Below are positions 17,387 to 27,639 of a stretch of 44,428 bases of DNA, piece by piece. Origin of the DNA: Thermoleophilia bacterium (GTDB lineage: Bacteria > Actinomycetota > Thermoleophilia > Miltoncostaeales > Miltoncostaeaceae); assembly GCA_017882585.1 (NCBI GenBank), contig JADGPF010000076.1, positions 1 through 44,428 of the forward strand, given 5' to 3'. Each line of letters begins with the position of its first letter. The stretch's first letter is position 1. The notes beneath the pieces were generated by a model. It had not been told where the DNA came from. It did not search any database and saw nothing but the letters and a program-made list of their open reading frames with translations. The translations under genes and the position numbers were made by a program.

Positions 17387-18265
17387 TTAGAGCAGCGTCG
17401 CGTCGGGTCCGGGCCCTTCAAGGCGTGACTTGACCTGAACCTCCGCCGCATTCAGGCGCATGAGCGCCAGCGCCTCGGGGCTCGCCTGCTGCGGCCCGGC
17501 GGGAGGCGGCGGCCCGTGATGCCAGGCAACGCAGTGCAAGAGAGCCAGACGGCGTGCGTCCTCAAGCTCGGCCGTACGCGCCGCGGCAGCGACAATCTCC
17601 AGCCCGAGGGCGACGTGCCCCAACAGCCGGCCTTCCTCGGTCGCTTCGAAGGTCGCCGCGATGCGCCAGGCCCGCGTGTAACCCAAATCGTGCACGAGCG
17701 CCGCCGTGACCAGCAGGTCCGCATCGACGCGGGGGTGCCAGGTGCAGAGCGTCTGGCATAGCGCGGCGACACCAACGGTGTGCTCGACCAGTCCGCCGAT
17801 GTACGCGTGGTGGCCGGAGCGCGTGCACGGGACCTGCCGCCAGGCGACAGCCAGGGTCTCGTCACCCGTCAGTGCGGCAAGCGTGCGACGCAGGCCCGGG
17901 TCGGCGACCTCGTCCGCGAGATGCAGCACGAAGCCGAACAGCTCATCCGGATCTCGGTGACTGCGCGGCACCAGCTGGGTGTCGGCGGCCTCCTCCCCGG
18001 CGGGGCGTACGTGACTGATCAGCAGTTCGAGGCGCCCGCCGCGCTGCTCCGCCCGTCCGGCGACGCGCACCGGGGCGCCGGGTGTCAGACGCTCGGCGAA
18101 CCAATCGGGCTGGTCAAAGATCACACCCCGCGCCGAGCCAGTCGCATCGGCGAGCACGACGGACAAGAACGGCTTTCCGCCGCGCGAGAGTCGGCGTTCC
18201 ACCTCGCGCACCGCGAACACGCCCTCGAAGGGGGCTCCGGGTGTGAGCTGGGCGAGTCCGCTCAT
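17387..18265 (-). CDS. YhaM-like 3'-5' exoribonuclease (OB-fold + HD domain)
   Basis: N-terminal OB-like domain, GGLVEHTVGVAALC and LVHDLGY HD motifs; ATGA overlap with upstream helicase. Confidence 0.8.
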   Translation of the reverse strand: MSGLAQLTPGAPFEGVFAVREVERRLSRGGKPFLSVVLADATGSARGVIFDQPDWFAERLTPGAPVRVAGRAEQRGGRLELLISHVRPAGEEAADTQLVPRSHRDPDELFGFVLHLADEVADPGLRRTLAALTGDETLAVAWRQVPCTRSGHHAYIGGLVEHTVGVAALCQTLCTWHPRVDADLLVTAALVHDLGYTRAWRIAATFEATEEGRLLGHVALGLEIVAAAARTAELEDARRLALLHCVAWHHGPPPPAGPQQASPEALALMRLNAAEVQVKSRLEGPGPDATLL

Positions 18266-21210
18266 CGATCCATGGCCGGGCATAGGAGCCGATAGTCGCA
18301 GGTCCGGCACGCCCATGACGGCTGCGGCGCGAACCGCCCCGCAGCGATCTCGTCGAGCGTGGCGCGGGCGAGTTCGACGGCCGCCGCGATCTCCGCGCCG
18401 TCCGGGTTCTCGCGCCGGTTCTCGCCCTCGAGAACGTACTCGAGGGTGGCGACGCGCGGCTCGACCTGCCATGCCTCCCGCGCGCCGGCCAGGTACAGAC
18501 GCATGACCAATCGTGCGTCGTCGTCGCTGCCGCTCGGCGGTGCCCCGGTCTTGTAGTCCACAAGTCCGAACCCGCCGTGCGGCAGACGATCGACGCGATC
18601 GATGCGTCCGTGGACGCGATGCGGACCGATGCGCAAGGTGAACGGGCGCTCGACGGCGACCGCCGTCACGCCGCTACTGCGGGTGCGCGCGACCAACGCG
18701 GGAAATCGCTCGCGGGCGAGGGCGAGCGCATGCTGGGCCTGTGGCGTATCTGCGATGCGCGCCTTGGCGAGCTCCGTGGCGAAGCGGGTCACGAGCTCGT
18801 CGGCCTGACCGGACCCGTTGCCCGGACGAAAGTATGCCTCGAGGGCCGCGTGGGCCGCGGTGCCGACCTCGCGCGACGGGTCCGGGCGAGGCGGGATGCG
18901 ATCCACATGGGCGAAGCGGTATTGCAGCGGGCAGGTCCGGTACCGCGCGATCGCGGTAATTGAGGCGGTGGTACCCGGACGGGGCACGCGTCCGGGTACC
19001 ACCGGCGCCACCGGCTCCGGATCCGCAACGAGCGCCGACGCGCGCGCCTGGATCAATTCCGCCAGCGCGTCGGCGAGTTCAGGATCGTCTTCTGGCACCT
19101 CGCCCGCGGCCCGCCGCTCGGCTGCGCGCATGGTCGCCGCCTCCAGGCGCGCCCGCGCAGCCCCGATGGCCATCAGCTGTGCGCGCGCCGGGCCGTCATC
19201 GACGTGCTCGACCGTGGCCCCGGCGGTAGATTCGAGGGCCTCGGTGACAAACCGGGACGGCGCCTGCGGAACCCCGGTCCCCGACGAGCGCACCCAGCAC
19301 ACGGTCAGGTGCGTACGCGCACGTGTCATTGCGACGTAGGCGAGTCGCCGGGACTCGGCGACGTGTGCGTCGGCGTCGCGGGGCAGCGCCTCCGGAAGCA
19401 GGGCATCCGGGATATCGGGACCGGGCCGGTGCCGGCCGGGCCAGTTGAAATGCGTCATCCCGACCACCGATACGGCGTCGAACTCCAAGCCTTTCGCCTG
19501 GTGAACGGTCATGATCTGCACCCCGTCGCGCTCGCGCGGGGCACCTGCGTCGCCGCGATAGCCGAGATCCGCCAACCGCGACAGCAGCCCGGCCACATCG
19601 CGCGGTGTGAGGTTGGCTCGCGCCGCGGCAAGCTCATCCACCAAGCGCTCGAGCGCCCCGAGCGCTGCCACCCGCGAGGCGCCTTCGGCCCCCCCCGCAG
19701 CGATGGCCCGTCGACGCAGGCCCGTGCGGTCGACGACGCTCCGGATCGCGTCACGGGCGTCGCTCTCGGCGACGGCACGGCCGACCTCTTCGAGGGTCTC
19801 AGCGAATGCGGTGTTGCCCCCCGCTTCGGCGATCGCCACGCACAGCGCGTGCGCCACGGGCTGGGTGCGGTGCGTGGCAACGACCTCGGCAGCGAGGGTC
19901 CAGGGAAGTCCCCACGCCGGATCCGCGACGATACGTAGATGCGCGGGCGCATCGGTCGGGTCGACCGCCGCGCGAAGCCAGGCAAGCGCCGTACGCACCT
20001 CCGTGCGCTCCATCAGACCAACGCCGCCGCGCACCTGATGCGGGACGCCGGCCCGCTCAAACGCGGTCACCAGTGGCGCGGCCTCCAACCGCACGGCGCG
20101 CATCAGCACGGCCTGCTCGTGATACGGGATCCCCGCCGTCGCGCGGGCGATCACTGCATCGACGACGGCCTGGGCCTGTGCATCGGGATCCCGAGCCTCG
20201 ACGAAGCGCGGCACCGGTCCGCGCGCGTCGTCACGCGCGATGAGCGTCTTCGGTGTTCGGTCGGGAATCGGCGCGACGACGGCGCCCGCGGCGTCAAGAA
20301 TCGTCTGTGTTGATCGGTAGTTGCGCTCGAGCAGGACCTGCTCAGTGCCCGGGAAGCGGCGGCGAAAGTCGGCCATGTTCTTGCCCGACGCTCCGCGGAA
20401 GCGATAAATGCCCTGGTCGTCGTCGCCGACGACGACCACGCTCCCATCCGGATCCGCCACGGCAAAGATCAGTTCGGCCTGCGCATGATTGGTGTCTTGG
20501 AACTCGTCCACCAACAGGTGCTGCACTTCGTGACGGATCGCCTCGAGGCGGTCACCATGGGTGCGCACGAGCGCCAGGGCCCGCACGATCGACATGCCAA
20601 AATCCTCAAGACCCTCGGCGGCGAGCCATGCGTCGTGCGCCGCGAACACCCGGGCGAACTCCAATTCGCGGCGGGCGCGCACCTCCTGATCGCGGCCGCT
20701 GGCCGCACTCACCGCCTCCTCGGCCCACGACAGGTAGTCAGCCGAACCGACCAGTTCGTCGCGACACCGGTCGATACGCGTGATCATCTGATCGACCAGC
20801 CGTGCAAGGTCGCCACGCACCGAGTGGGCGCGCAGATCGAGCTCGGCGATCCGGTCGAGCACGATCATCTTGCGCAGTTCCTGGTCGGCCGGCACCAGCA
20901 CAGGAGCGAGCCCGTAGTCGACGCCGTGACGGCGCACGACGTCCTGGGCCCAGGAGTGCAACGTCGACACGCGCAGCGTTTCGTGGGAGCGCCCGAGCAG
21001 GTCTTCTGCCCGGAGCCGGAGCTCCTCGGCGGCCTGACGGGTGAAGGTGACGCCCAACACCCGTCCGGGGTCATGGCCCTGTTCGACGAGCCATGCCAGA
21101 CGTCGGCACAGCACCCGCGTCTTCCCCGCGCCCGCACCGGCCAGGACCATCAGCGGCCCCGACGGGTGGGTCACCGCTGCGCGCTGCTCGGGTGTGAGAT
21201 CGTCCAGCAC
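18262..21210 (-). CDS. UvrD/Rep-family SF1 helicase fused to PD-(D/E)XK nuclease with putative Fe-S cluster
   Basis: GAGAGKTRVL, VDEFQDTN, GDDDQGIYRFRGA, VHQAKGLEFDAV; C-term GRIDRVDRLPHGGFGLVDYKTG, CPLQYRF…CRTCDYRLLC. Confidence 0.92.
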   Translation of the reverse strand: MLDDLTPEQRAAVTHPSGPLMVLAGAGAGKTRVLCRRLAWLVEQGHDPGRVLGVTFTRQAAEELRLRAEDLLGRSHETLRVSTLHSWAQDVVRRHGVDYGLAPVLVPADQELRKMIVLDRIAELDLRAHSVRGDLARLVDQMITRIDRCRDELVGSADYLSWAEEAVSAASGRDQEVRARRELEFARVFAAHDAWLAAEGLEDFGMSIVRALALVRTHGDRLEAIRHEVQHLLVDEFQDTNHAQAELIFAVADPDGSVVVVGDDDQGIYRFRGASGKNMADFRRRFPGTEQVLLERNYRSTQTILDAAGAVVAPIPDRTPKTLIARDDARGPVPRFVEARDPDAQAQAVVDAVIARATAGIPYHEQAVLMRAVRLEAAPLVTAFERAGVPHQVRGGVGLMERTEVRTALAWLRAAVDPTDAPAHLRIVADPAWGLPWTLAAEVVATHRTQPVAHALCVAIAEAGGNTAFAETLEEVGRAVAESDARDAIRSVVDRTGLRRRAIAAGGAEGASRVAALGALERLVDELAAARANLTPRDVAGLLSRLADLGYRGDAGAPRERDGVQIMTVHQAKGLEFDAVSVVGMTHFNWPGRHRPGPDIPDALLPEALPRDADAHVAESRRLAYVAMTRARTHLTVCWVRSSGTGVPQAPSRFVTEALESTAGATVEHVDDGPARAQLMAIGAARARLEAATMRAAERRAAGEVPEDDPELADALAELIQARASALVADPEPVAPVVPGRVPRPGTTASITAIARYRTCPLQYRFAHVDRIPPRPDPSREVGTAAHAALEAYFRPGNGSGQADELVTRFATELAKARIADTPQAQHALALARERFPALVARTRSSGVTAVAVERPFTLRIGPHRVHGRIDRVDRLPHGGFGLVDYKTGAPPSGSDDDARLVMRLYLAGAREAWQVEPRVATLEYVLEGENRRENPDGAEIAAAVELARATLDEIAAGRFAPQPSWACRTCDYRLLCPAMDR
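18966..19004. repeat. Perfect 16-bp inverted repeat with 7-nt loop inside the helicase-nuclease CDS
   Basis: CGGTGGTACCCGGACG (18966-18981) – GGGCACG – CGTCCGGGTACCACCG (18989-19004). Confidence 0.85.
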
Positions 21211-21270
21211 CGGACAGTTGATCCTAGACCGCGCAGCGGACGGGCGAGCGCCTTGGTAGCATCGCGACCC

Positions 21271-22503
21271 GTGGCCGACGTGAGACCGTTTCCCGCACTG
21301 CGCTATCGCGACGCCGCGGGCGCGCTCGGCGACCTCGTCGCCCCTCCGTACGATGTCATCTCGCCGGACGAACGTTCCGCGCTCTTGGCCCGTAGTCCGT
21401 ATAACGCCGTTCGGCTCGAGCTACCGGATCCGCCGTACGAGGCCGCCGCCCAGGTGATCGCCGACTGGCAGGCCGCCGGCATCCTCGGACGCGCAGCGAT
21501 CCCCGGGCTCGTGGCCTGGACGCAGACGTTCACCCTCGGCGGCACGCGGCTCGAGCGCAAGACGCTGTTGGCGACCGTCAAGCTCGAGCCGTATTCGGCT
21601 CGCGTGGTCCGCCCGCATGAGCGGACCCACAGCGGTCCGAAGGAAGACCGCCTGCGCCTGTACCGCGCCGTGCGCACGCACATCTCGCCGGTGTTCGGTC
21701 TCTATCCGGACCCGGCGGGTGCGGGTTGGGACGCCGCGCTGATCGGCGATCGGGCCCCGGAGGCGACATTTCGCTCCGATGGCGGCGCGGTCGAGAACCG
21801 CGTCTGGTGGATCGATGACCCCGACGCCCTGGCGGGGATCGCCGCGGCACTCGCCGACACGTGGATCCTGATCGCCGATGGACATCATCGCTATGAGACC
21901 GCCCTTGCCTATCAGGCCGAACAGCGCGCGACCGGGCGCGTGGACGACCTCGAGCGCCCGTACGACTTCGTGCTGATGGGCCTGACCGCCCTGGATGATC
22001 CGGGCCTGGTCGTGCTGCCCACCCACCGCATCCTTGCCGAATGGCCCGCCGGTGCCGGAGCACGGCTGACCGCGACCCCCGCCGCCGACCTGGACGACAT
22101 GACGGCGGCGCTCCATGCCGCACCGCTGGAGCAGCCGGCGATGGGACTGGTCACCGGCGACGGATTCTGGTTGCTGACCGGATCGCTCGCTCCCGATGCC
22201 ACCCCGGGTGAACGGCTCGACGTTGCCGTGCTCGAGCGCGAGATCCTGATTCCGGATCTCGGCGACGACCAGGCGGCGCTCGCCCATCGCGAGGCGCTTT
22301 GGTACACCAAGGACGCCGCCGAAGCCGTCGAGCAAGTCACCATGGGGAGGGCCGCCGCCGCGGTCATTATCCGGCCGCTGCCCAAGGATGCCGTCGCCGC
22401 CGTGTCCGACGCGGGCCAAACGATGCCCCAGAAGTCGACCTACTTCTATCCCAAGCTCTGGACCGGCGTGGCGTTCCACTCGCTGGTCGCGACCGCGGGG
22501 TAG
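21271..22503 (+). CDS. DUF1015 family protein
   Basis: ADVRPFPALRY, LVAPPYDVISPDERSALL, IADGHHRYETALAYQ, LPTHRIL; GTG start. Confidence 0.9.
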   Translation: MADVRPFPALRYRDAAGALGDLVAPPYDVISPDERSALLARSPYNAVRLELPDPPYEAAAQVIADWQAAGILGRAAIPGLVAWTQTFTLGGTRLERKTLLATVKLEPYSARVVRPHERTHSGPKEDRLRLYRAVRTHISPVFGLYPDPAGAGWDAALIGDRAPEATFRSDGGAVENRVWWIDDPDALAGIAAALADTWILIADGHHRYETALAYQAEQRATGRVDDLERPYDFVLMGLTALDDPGLVVLPTHRILAEWPAGAGARLTATPAADLDDMTAALHAAPLEQPAMGLVTGDGFWLLTGSLAPDATPGERLDVAVLEREILIPDLGDDQAALAHREALWYTKDAAEAVEQVTMGRAAAAVIIRPLPKDAVAAVSDAGQTMPQKSTYFYPKLWTGVAFHSLVATAG

Positions 22504-22526
22504 CGCCACCCACGCGGGCCCGGCAG

Positions 22527-23870
22527 CTATGCCACCGCACCGCCATTCGGGCCCAGCGGGGGTCGGCGCGGCGCGAGCTCGGCAACCAGCGCGCGAAACC
22601 GATCGCCGCGCTCTTCAAAGCTCGTGAACTGGTCGAAGCTGGCGCAGCCAGGAGCGAGCAGGACGACCTCGCCGGGTGCGGCCGCGGCGCTCGCCGCCGC
22701 GACGGCGACGGCGAGTGTGCCCGCGTCGTGTGTCGGCACGCCCACAGCCCGCATCGCCGTGCCGATCTCGGGCCCGGCCTCCCCGATCAAGTACACACAG
22801 CGGACGCCCACCGCCTTGGCGGCCGTTGCAAGCGGCGCAAACGAGGCCCCCTTGGGCTTGCCGCCGGCGATCAGATGCACGCCGTGCGGGTACGCGTCGA
22901 GTGCCGCACTGGCGGCGTCGGTATTCGTCGCCTTCGAGTCGTTGACGAAGGTCACGCCGTGGTACGTCGCGACAACTTCCAATCGGTGTGCCACCCCGGC
23001 GAAGCTCGCCAGGCCCGCGGCGATCTCGGTGCCGGTCAGGCGCGCCGCATGGGCGACCAACGCCGCGGCCGCCATGACGTTCTCACGATTGTGTCGCCCC
23101 CGCAGCGGAATTGCATCCCAGCCAACAACCATGCCTAGGCCGTCCACATGCAGACCCCCCTGGGACCAGGCGATGTCATCCGGTCCACGGCGCGCGCCGT
23201 CACGGAGCACGCGCGGCCGCGCGCGCCCCGGAATCGCCCAGCCCTCCGGCGCGATCGCCAGATCGTCCGCGGTCATCGCTTGGAAGACCCGCAATTTGGC
23301 CGCCCGATAGTCGCCCATGGTGGGGTGGCGATCCAGGTGGTCCGGTGTGAGGTTCAACACGACCGCCGCACGCGGATGGAATCGATCGACGTCCTCGAGC
23401 TGGAAGCTCGAGCACTCCACGACGAGCCACGTGGAGGGGTCGACCGAATCGACCAGCGATGTCAGTGGAAGACCCTGGTTGCCACATGCCAACGCCGAGC
23501 GGCCGGCCGCTCGCAGGAGATGCGCCGCCAACTCGGTCGTCGTCGTCTTCCCGTTGGTACCCGTCACGGCGATGATCGGGTTCGACAGCTCGCGCGACGC
23601 CAGTTCGATCTCGCTGATGACCGATGCTCCCGCGGCGCGTGCGGCGACGACCTGGGCGGCATCGCCGGGCACACCGGGACTCTTGACGACAAGCGCGACG
23701 TCCGGGACTGGATCGAGGTGTTCGCCCCGTACATCGACGCCAAGCGCCGACAGCTCAGGAGCGTCGACCGGCCCGGTATCCACCGCGACCACGTGCCAGC
23801 CGCGGCGCACCAACATGGCCGCCGCGGCGGATCCGGAGCGTCCCACGCCGACGACCAGGGCGGTCTTCAT
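22527..23870 (-). CDS. murD: UDP-N-acetylmuramoylalanine–D-glutamate ligase
   Basis: VTGTNGKTTTTEL, ECSSFQLED, NLTPDHLDRH, VNDSKATN, LIAGGKPKG. Confidence 0.95.
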   Translation of the reverse strand: MKTALVVGVGRSGSAAAAMLVRRGWHVVAVDTGPVDAPELSALGVDVRGEHLDPVPDVALVVKSPGVPGDAAQVVAARAAGASVISEIELASRELSNPIIAVTGTNGKTTTTELAAHLLRAAGRSALACGNQGLPLTSLVDSVDPSTWLVVECSSFQLEDVDRFHPRAAVVLNLTPDHLDRHPTMGDYRAAKLRVFQAMTADDLAIAPEGWAIPGRARPRVLRDGARRGPDDIAWSQGGLHVDGLGMVVGWDAIPLRGRHNRENVMAAAALVAHAARLTGTEIAAGLASFAGVAHRLEVVATYHGVTFVNDSKATNTDAASAALDAYPHGVHLIAGGKPKGASFAPLATAAKAVGVRCVYLIGEAGPEIGTAMRAVGVPTHDAGTLAVAVAAASAAAAPGEVVLLAPGCASFDQFTSFEERGDRFRALVAELAPRRPPLGPNGGAVA

Positions 23871-24844
23871 CGGTGCACCGAGCGGAAATACAGTGTGAAG
23901 CCGATCGACCCCACGATGAGGGCGATCAGCCACAGGCGCACGATGATCTTGGTCTCGCTCCAGCCCGCCATCTCGAAATGATGGTGCAGCGGAGCCATCA
24001 GGAACACGCGACGCCGGTACCGGCGAAACACGACAACCTGGACCATCACCGAGACCGCTTCGGCCACGAACACAGCGCCGATGATGATCAGCAGCACCTC
24101 GGTCTTGGTCATGACCGCCAGTGCCGCGATCGCGCCGCCCAGCGCATACGACCCGGTGTCTCCCATGAACACCGCCGCCGGGAATGAGTTGAACCACAGA
24201 AAGCCGATGCACGACCCCATCAGGGTGGCGGCGAACATGGCGAGGTCCTGTTGGCCGCTCACGAAGGCGATGCCGGTGTACACCAGCAACGCCACCGCAC
24301 AGGTCCCGGCCGCCAGGCCGTCGAGACCGTCGGTGAGGTTCACGGCGTTTGCCGCGCCGGACACGACGAGCAGGACGACGAACAAAAACACCACTGGACC
24401 GACGGACACGATCGTGTCGTTGAACTGCAGCCCGAGCGTCGTGGGGACACCGACCACGTGGACCGCAACGAATGCGAGCACCAACCCCACCGCCGCCAGG
24501 CCCAGAAGTCGCCACCGCGCCGCCAGCCCACCCGAACGCTTGCTGACGATCTTCCGGTAGTCGTCGACGAACCCAATCGCGCCGCAGGCAAGGGTCACGA
24601 ACAGCACCAGCATCGCGCTGGTGCTCCGCCCTGACAGGATCAGAAACGGGACCGTCGTCGCGAACACGATCAGCAGACCGCCCATCGTCGGGGTGCCGCG
24701 CTTGGCGTCGTGTCCGGCGGGGATCAGCCCTTGCGGGCGCACGAACTGGCCGACCTCGTTCTTGCGCAGCCACGTGATGAACTTCGGCCCGAGAAAGAGC
24801 ATCAGTGCGGTGGCGCCGATTGCGGCGATTAGGATCCGTGACAC
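23867..24844 (-). CDS. mraY: Phospho-N-acetylmuramoyl-pentapeptide transferase
   Basis: GTPTMGGLLI, GFVDDYRK, NLTDGLDGLAAG, FMGDTGSYALGG, PLHHHFEMAGWSETKI. Confidence 0.96.
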   Translation of the reverse strand: MSRILIAAIGATALMLFLGPKFITWLRKNEVGQFVRPQGLIPAGHDAKRGTPTMGGLLIVFATTVPFLILSGRSTSAMLVLFVTLACGAIGFVDDYRKIVSKRSGGLAARWRLLGLAAVGLVLAFVAVHVVGVPTTLGLQFNDTIVSVGPVVFLFVVLLVVSGAANAVNLTDGLDGLAAGTCAVALLVYTGIAFVSGQQDLAMFAATLMGSCIGFLWFNSFPAAVFMGDTGSYALGGAIAALAVMTKTEVLLIIIGAVFVAEAVSVMVQVVVFRRYRRRVFLMAPLHHHFEMAGWSETKIIVRLWLIALIVGSIGFTLYFRSVHR

Positions 24845-26136
24845 TAGGCAAGCACCTGGCACACGCGCTCGAGCGCGACCGACCGTGAGGCCTTGACAAG
24901 CACCGTGTCGCCGTCGTGCACAAGCCCGCCGATTCCCGTCGCCGCAGCCGAACTGTCGGTGAACCGCACCGACGGGACGCCTGCCGCGCCCGCGACGTAG
25001 CCGGCCGAGCGTGGACCGACGGCAACCAGGAAATCGATGCCCAGCTGGGCGACGAGCTCACCGACCTCGCGATGAAACCGGGCCTCCTCGGGCCCGAGCT
25101 CCATCATGTCGCCGAGCACGGCCACCCGTCGGCCGCGGCGCTCGGCCAGATCGCGCAGCGCTGCGCCCATCGCGACGGGGTTGGCGTTGTAGCAGTCCTC
25201 AATCAGGGTCCCACCGCCCGCCAGGGGCCGCTCCTGCCCACGCATCGCCGACAGCGCGACGTCGACGACGGTTCCCGGTGGCGGACACAGCCCGAGGGCA
25301 GCACAGCACTCCCACGCCGCGGCGCCGTCTTGTCGCTGCCAGGCCTTGCCCAACGAGATCGCGACGTCGTCCGGGAGGCGGTCGAACGCGCGGATCTCGA
25401 CGCCTGCCGGCAGCGCATCCAGAAATGGCGCCAAGAGCGGCTCGTCGGCCGGCACGACGGCGCTGTCGCCATCCGCAAGCTGCGACAAGATCTCCGCCTT
25501 GGCCGCAGCAATCGCCTCGATGGAGTCAAGGAGCTCCAAATGGACGGGCGCGATCGACGTGATGCAGGCGACGTGGGGCCGTGCGAGCTCGACCAGCGCG
25601 GCGATCTGGCCGGTGCCCCGCATGCCCATCTCGACGACGGCGACCTCGGTGCCCTCGCGAAGATCGAGCATCGACAACGGCACGCCGACCTCGGTGTTGC
25701 GGTTGCCCGCGGTACCGTGCACACGGACCTTCGCCGTCCGGAGCATCGCGACCAGAATGTCCTTCGTCGTCGTCTTGCCGACGGACCCCGTGATGGCCAC
25801 GACGGTCGCCCCCGAGCGCGCAAGTGACCGTCGACCCGCCTCCTGCAGTACGGCCAACGGATCCGGGGACGTGACGACGGTGCCCCCGATCGCCCGGACG
25901 GACTCCGCGATCGCCGGCCACGCGCCCTCGCCGACCAGCGCCGCGGCGGCGCCGCCTGCCAGAGCGTCGGCGGCGTGCATCCCTCCGTCCTGGGTTTCGC
26001 CGACCAGACCCACAAACAGGCGCCCGGACAGGTGCTCGCGTGAATCCACCGATGCGCCGTCGACGACGACGCGCGGGTCACCCGACACCACGCGCGCGTC
26101 CAGGCCTGCGATCAACTCCTCAAGGACCCAGTTCAC
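24844..26136 (-). CDS. murF: UDP-N-acetylmuramoyl-tripeptide–D-Ala-D-Ala ligase
   Basis: ITGSVGKTTTKDIL, VVEMGMRGTGQI, DCYNANPVAM, LGDMMELG. Confidence 0.95.
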   Translation of the reverse strand: MNWVLEELIAGLDARVVSGDPRVVVDGASVDSREHLSGRLFVGLVGETQDGGMHAADALAGGAAAALVGEGAWPAIAESVRAIGGTVVTSPDPLAVLQEAGRRSLARSGATVVAITGSVGKTTTKDILVAMLRTAKVRVHGTAGNRNTEVGVPLSMLDLREGTEVAVVEMGMRGTGQIAALVELARPHVACITSIAPVHLELLDSIEAIAAAKAEILSQLADGDSAVVPADEPLLAPFLDALPAGVEIRAFDRLPDDVAISLGKAWQRQDGAAAWECCAALGLCPPPGTVVDVALSAMRGQERPLAGGGTLIEDCYNANPVAMGAALRDLAERRGRRVAVLGDMMELGPEEARFHREVGELVAQLGIDFLVAVGPRSAGYVAGAAGVPSVRFTDSSAAATGIGGLVHDGDTVLVKASRSVALERVCQVLA

Positions 26137-27611
26137 CCAGCATGCTCCCGCAGAACGTCATGTGCGACATCACGGTCGTCGAACGGCAAGATGCGGCCGG
26201 CGATCTCCTGACCGCGCTCGTGCCCTTTGCCGGCGATCAGCACCACGTCACCCGGTTCCGCCAGGGCCACCGCCTCCGCAATTGCGGCCCGGCGATCGGG
26301 CTGAATCCGTAGATGCCCGCGTGCGTCACCCGCGTCGACAACGATCTCATCGATGATGGTATCGGGATCCTCGGAGCGCGGGTTGTCCGAGGTGACGATC
26401 GCCACGTCGGCGAGGTGCGCGGCGATGTATCCCATAAGGGGCCGCTTGCCCCGATCGCGATCACCGCCGCACCCGAAGACGACGATGACCCGATGCGGGC
26501 CGGCCAGCCCGCGCACCGTGCGGAGCACGTTGGCGAGCGCATCCGGGGTGTGGGCGTAATCCACCAATACCTGGAATGCCTGTCCGGCAACGACCGGCTC
26601 GAGCCGGCCTGGTACGCCCGCTAACCCTGCGATGCCGCGCGCGACCTGCTCGTGCGGGACCGACAACAGCTCCGCGACGGCGACGACGCCCAGGATGTTG
26701 AGCAGGTTGAAGTCCCCGCGCAGGTGACTTGTCAGTTCCAGGACGCCGCGGGGTGTCGCGATCCGCGCCCACGTTCCCACCGCGGTCTGCTGGTACTCCA
26801 CCGGACGAATCTCGGCCCGGTGGTGGAGCCCGTACGCGAGCGCGCCGAGATCCTCCACCAGGCGGGCGCCGTACGGATCGTCGACGTTGGCGGCACCCGG
26901 CGGATTCGGCCCGTCCCCGGCTGGCCGATCGAACAGGCTGCGCTTGGCCTGGAAGTACGCCTTCATGTCCGCGTGGTAGTCCAGGTGATCCTGCGAGAGG
27001 TTCGTGAACAGGACCGCCGCGAATGGGACGCCTGCGACCCGACGCTGCACCAGCGCGTGCGAGGACACCTCCATCGCGCAAGCCCCGTCGCCCGCGTCGC
27101 GCATCCGCGCCAGCAGCCGCTGGAGCATGACCGGATCCGGGGTGGTGTGTGTCGCCGGCTCGGATCGCCCACCCACGACGACCTCTACCGTGCTGATGAG
27201 CCCGGACGACGATGTCCCGGCGCCAAGCATTGACTGCAGCAGGTAGGCCGAGGTCGTCTTGCCGTTGGTGCCCGTCACGCCGACGGTGCGCACCACCGAT
27301 CCCGGATGATCCTCGAGCGCCGCGGCGATCAGGGCGATCGCGAGACGCGCGTCGGGCACGACGAGCTGCGGGACGTCCACGGGCACGACGTGCTCCACGA
27401 CCAATGCAGATGCGCCGTGGTTGGCCGCATCCTGGGCGAAGTCATGGCCGTCGGCTGTGACCCCGGGAACGCAGACGAAGACCGCACCCGGCGCACTGTC
27501 ATCGGATCGAACGGCCACGCGATCGACGCCGATCGTGGTAGCGACGGCCGGCGCGGTCGCCAGACGGCTGCCGGGCACCAGCTGAACCAGTTGCTCAAGC
27601 ATCATCAGCAT
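26133..27611 (-). CDS. murE: UDP-N-acetylmuramoyl-L-alanyl-D-glutamate–2,6-diaminopimelate ligase
   Basis: VTGTNGKTTSAYLL, TNLSQDHLDYH, DYAHTPDAL, SDNPRSEDP (DNPR meso-DAP motif), AGKGHE. Confidence 0.95.
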   Translation of the reverse strand: MLMMLEQLVQLVPGSRLATAPAVATTIGVDRVAVRSDDSAPGAVFVCVPGVTADGHDFAQDAANHGASALVVEHVVPVDVPQLVVPDARLAIALIAAALEDHPGSVVRTVGVTGTNGKTTSAYLLQSMLGAGTSSSGLISTVEVVVGGRSEPATHTTPDPVMLQRLLARMRDAGDGACAMEVSSHALVQRRVAGVPFAAVLFTNLSQDHLDYHADMKAYFQAKRSLFDRPAGDGPNPPGAANVDDPYGARLVEDLGALAYGLHHRAEIRPVEYQQTAVGTWARIATPRGVLELTSHLRGDFNLLNILGVVAVAELLSVPHEQVARGIAGLAGVPGRLEPVVAGQAFQVLVDYAHTPDALANVLRTVRGLAGPHRVIVVFGCGGDRDRGKRPLMGYIAAHLADVAIVTSDNPRSEDPDTIIDEIVVDAGDARGHLRIQPDRRAAIAEAVALAEPGDVVLIAGKGHERGQEIAGRILPFDDRDVAHDVLREHAG

Positions 27612-27639
27612 GTCCGCTGACCCGGTTGGGCTCCTCGAT

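Noticed and set aside
20485-21270. Upstream extension of the DUF1015 ORF (20485..22503)
   Set aside because: Antisense to the helicase N-terminus; DUF1015 homology starts at the GTG at 21271 (VADVRPFPALRY).
23871-25061. Long N-terminal extension of the murD ORF (22527..25061)
   Set aside because: Out-of-frame read of mraY; MurD begins at MKTALVVGVGRSG (23870).
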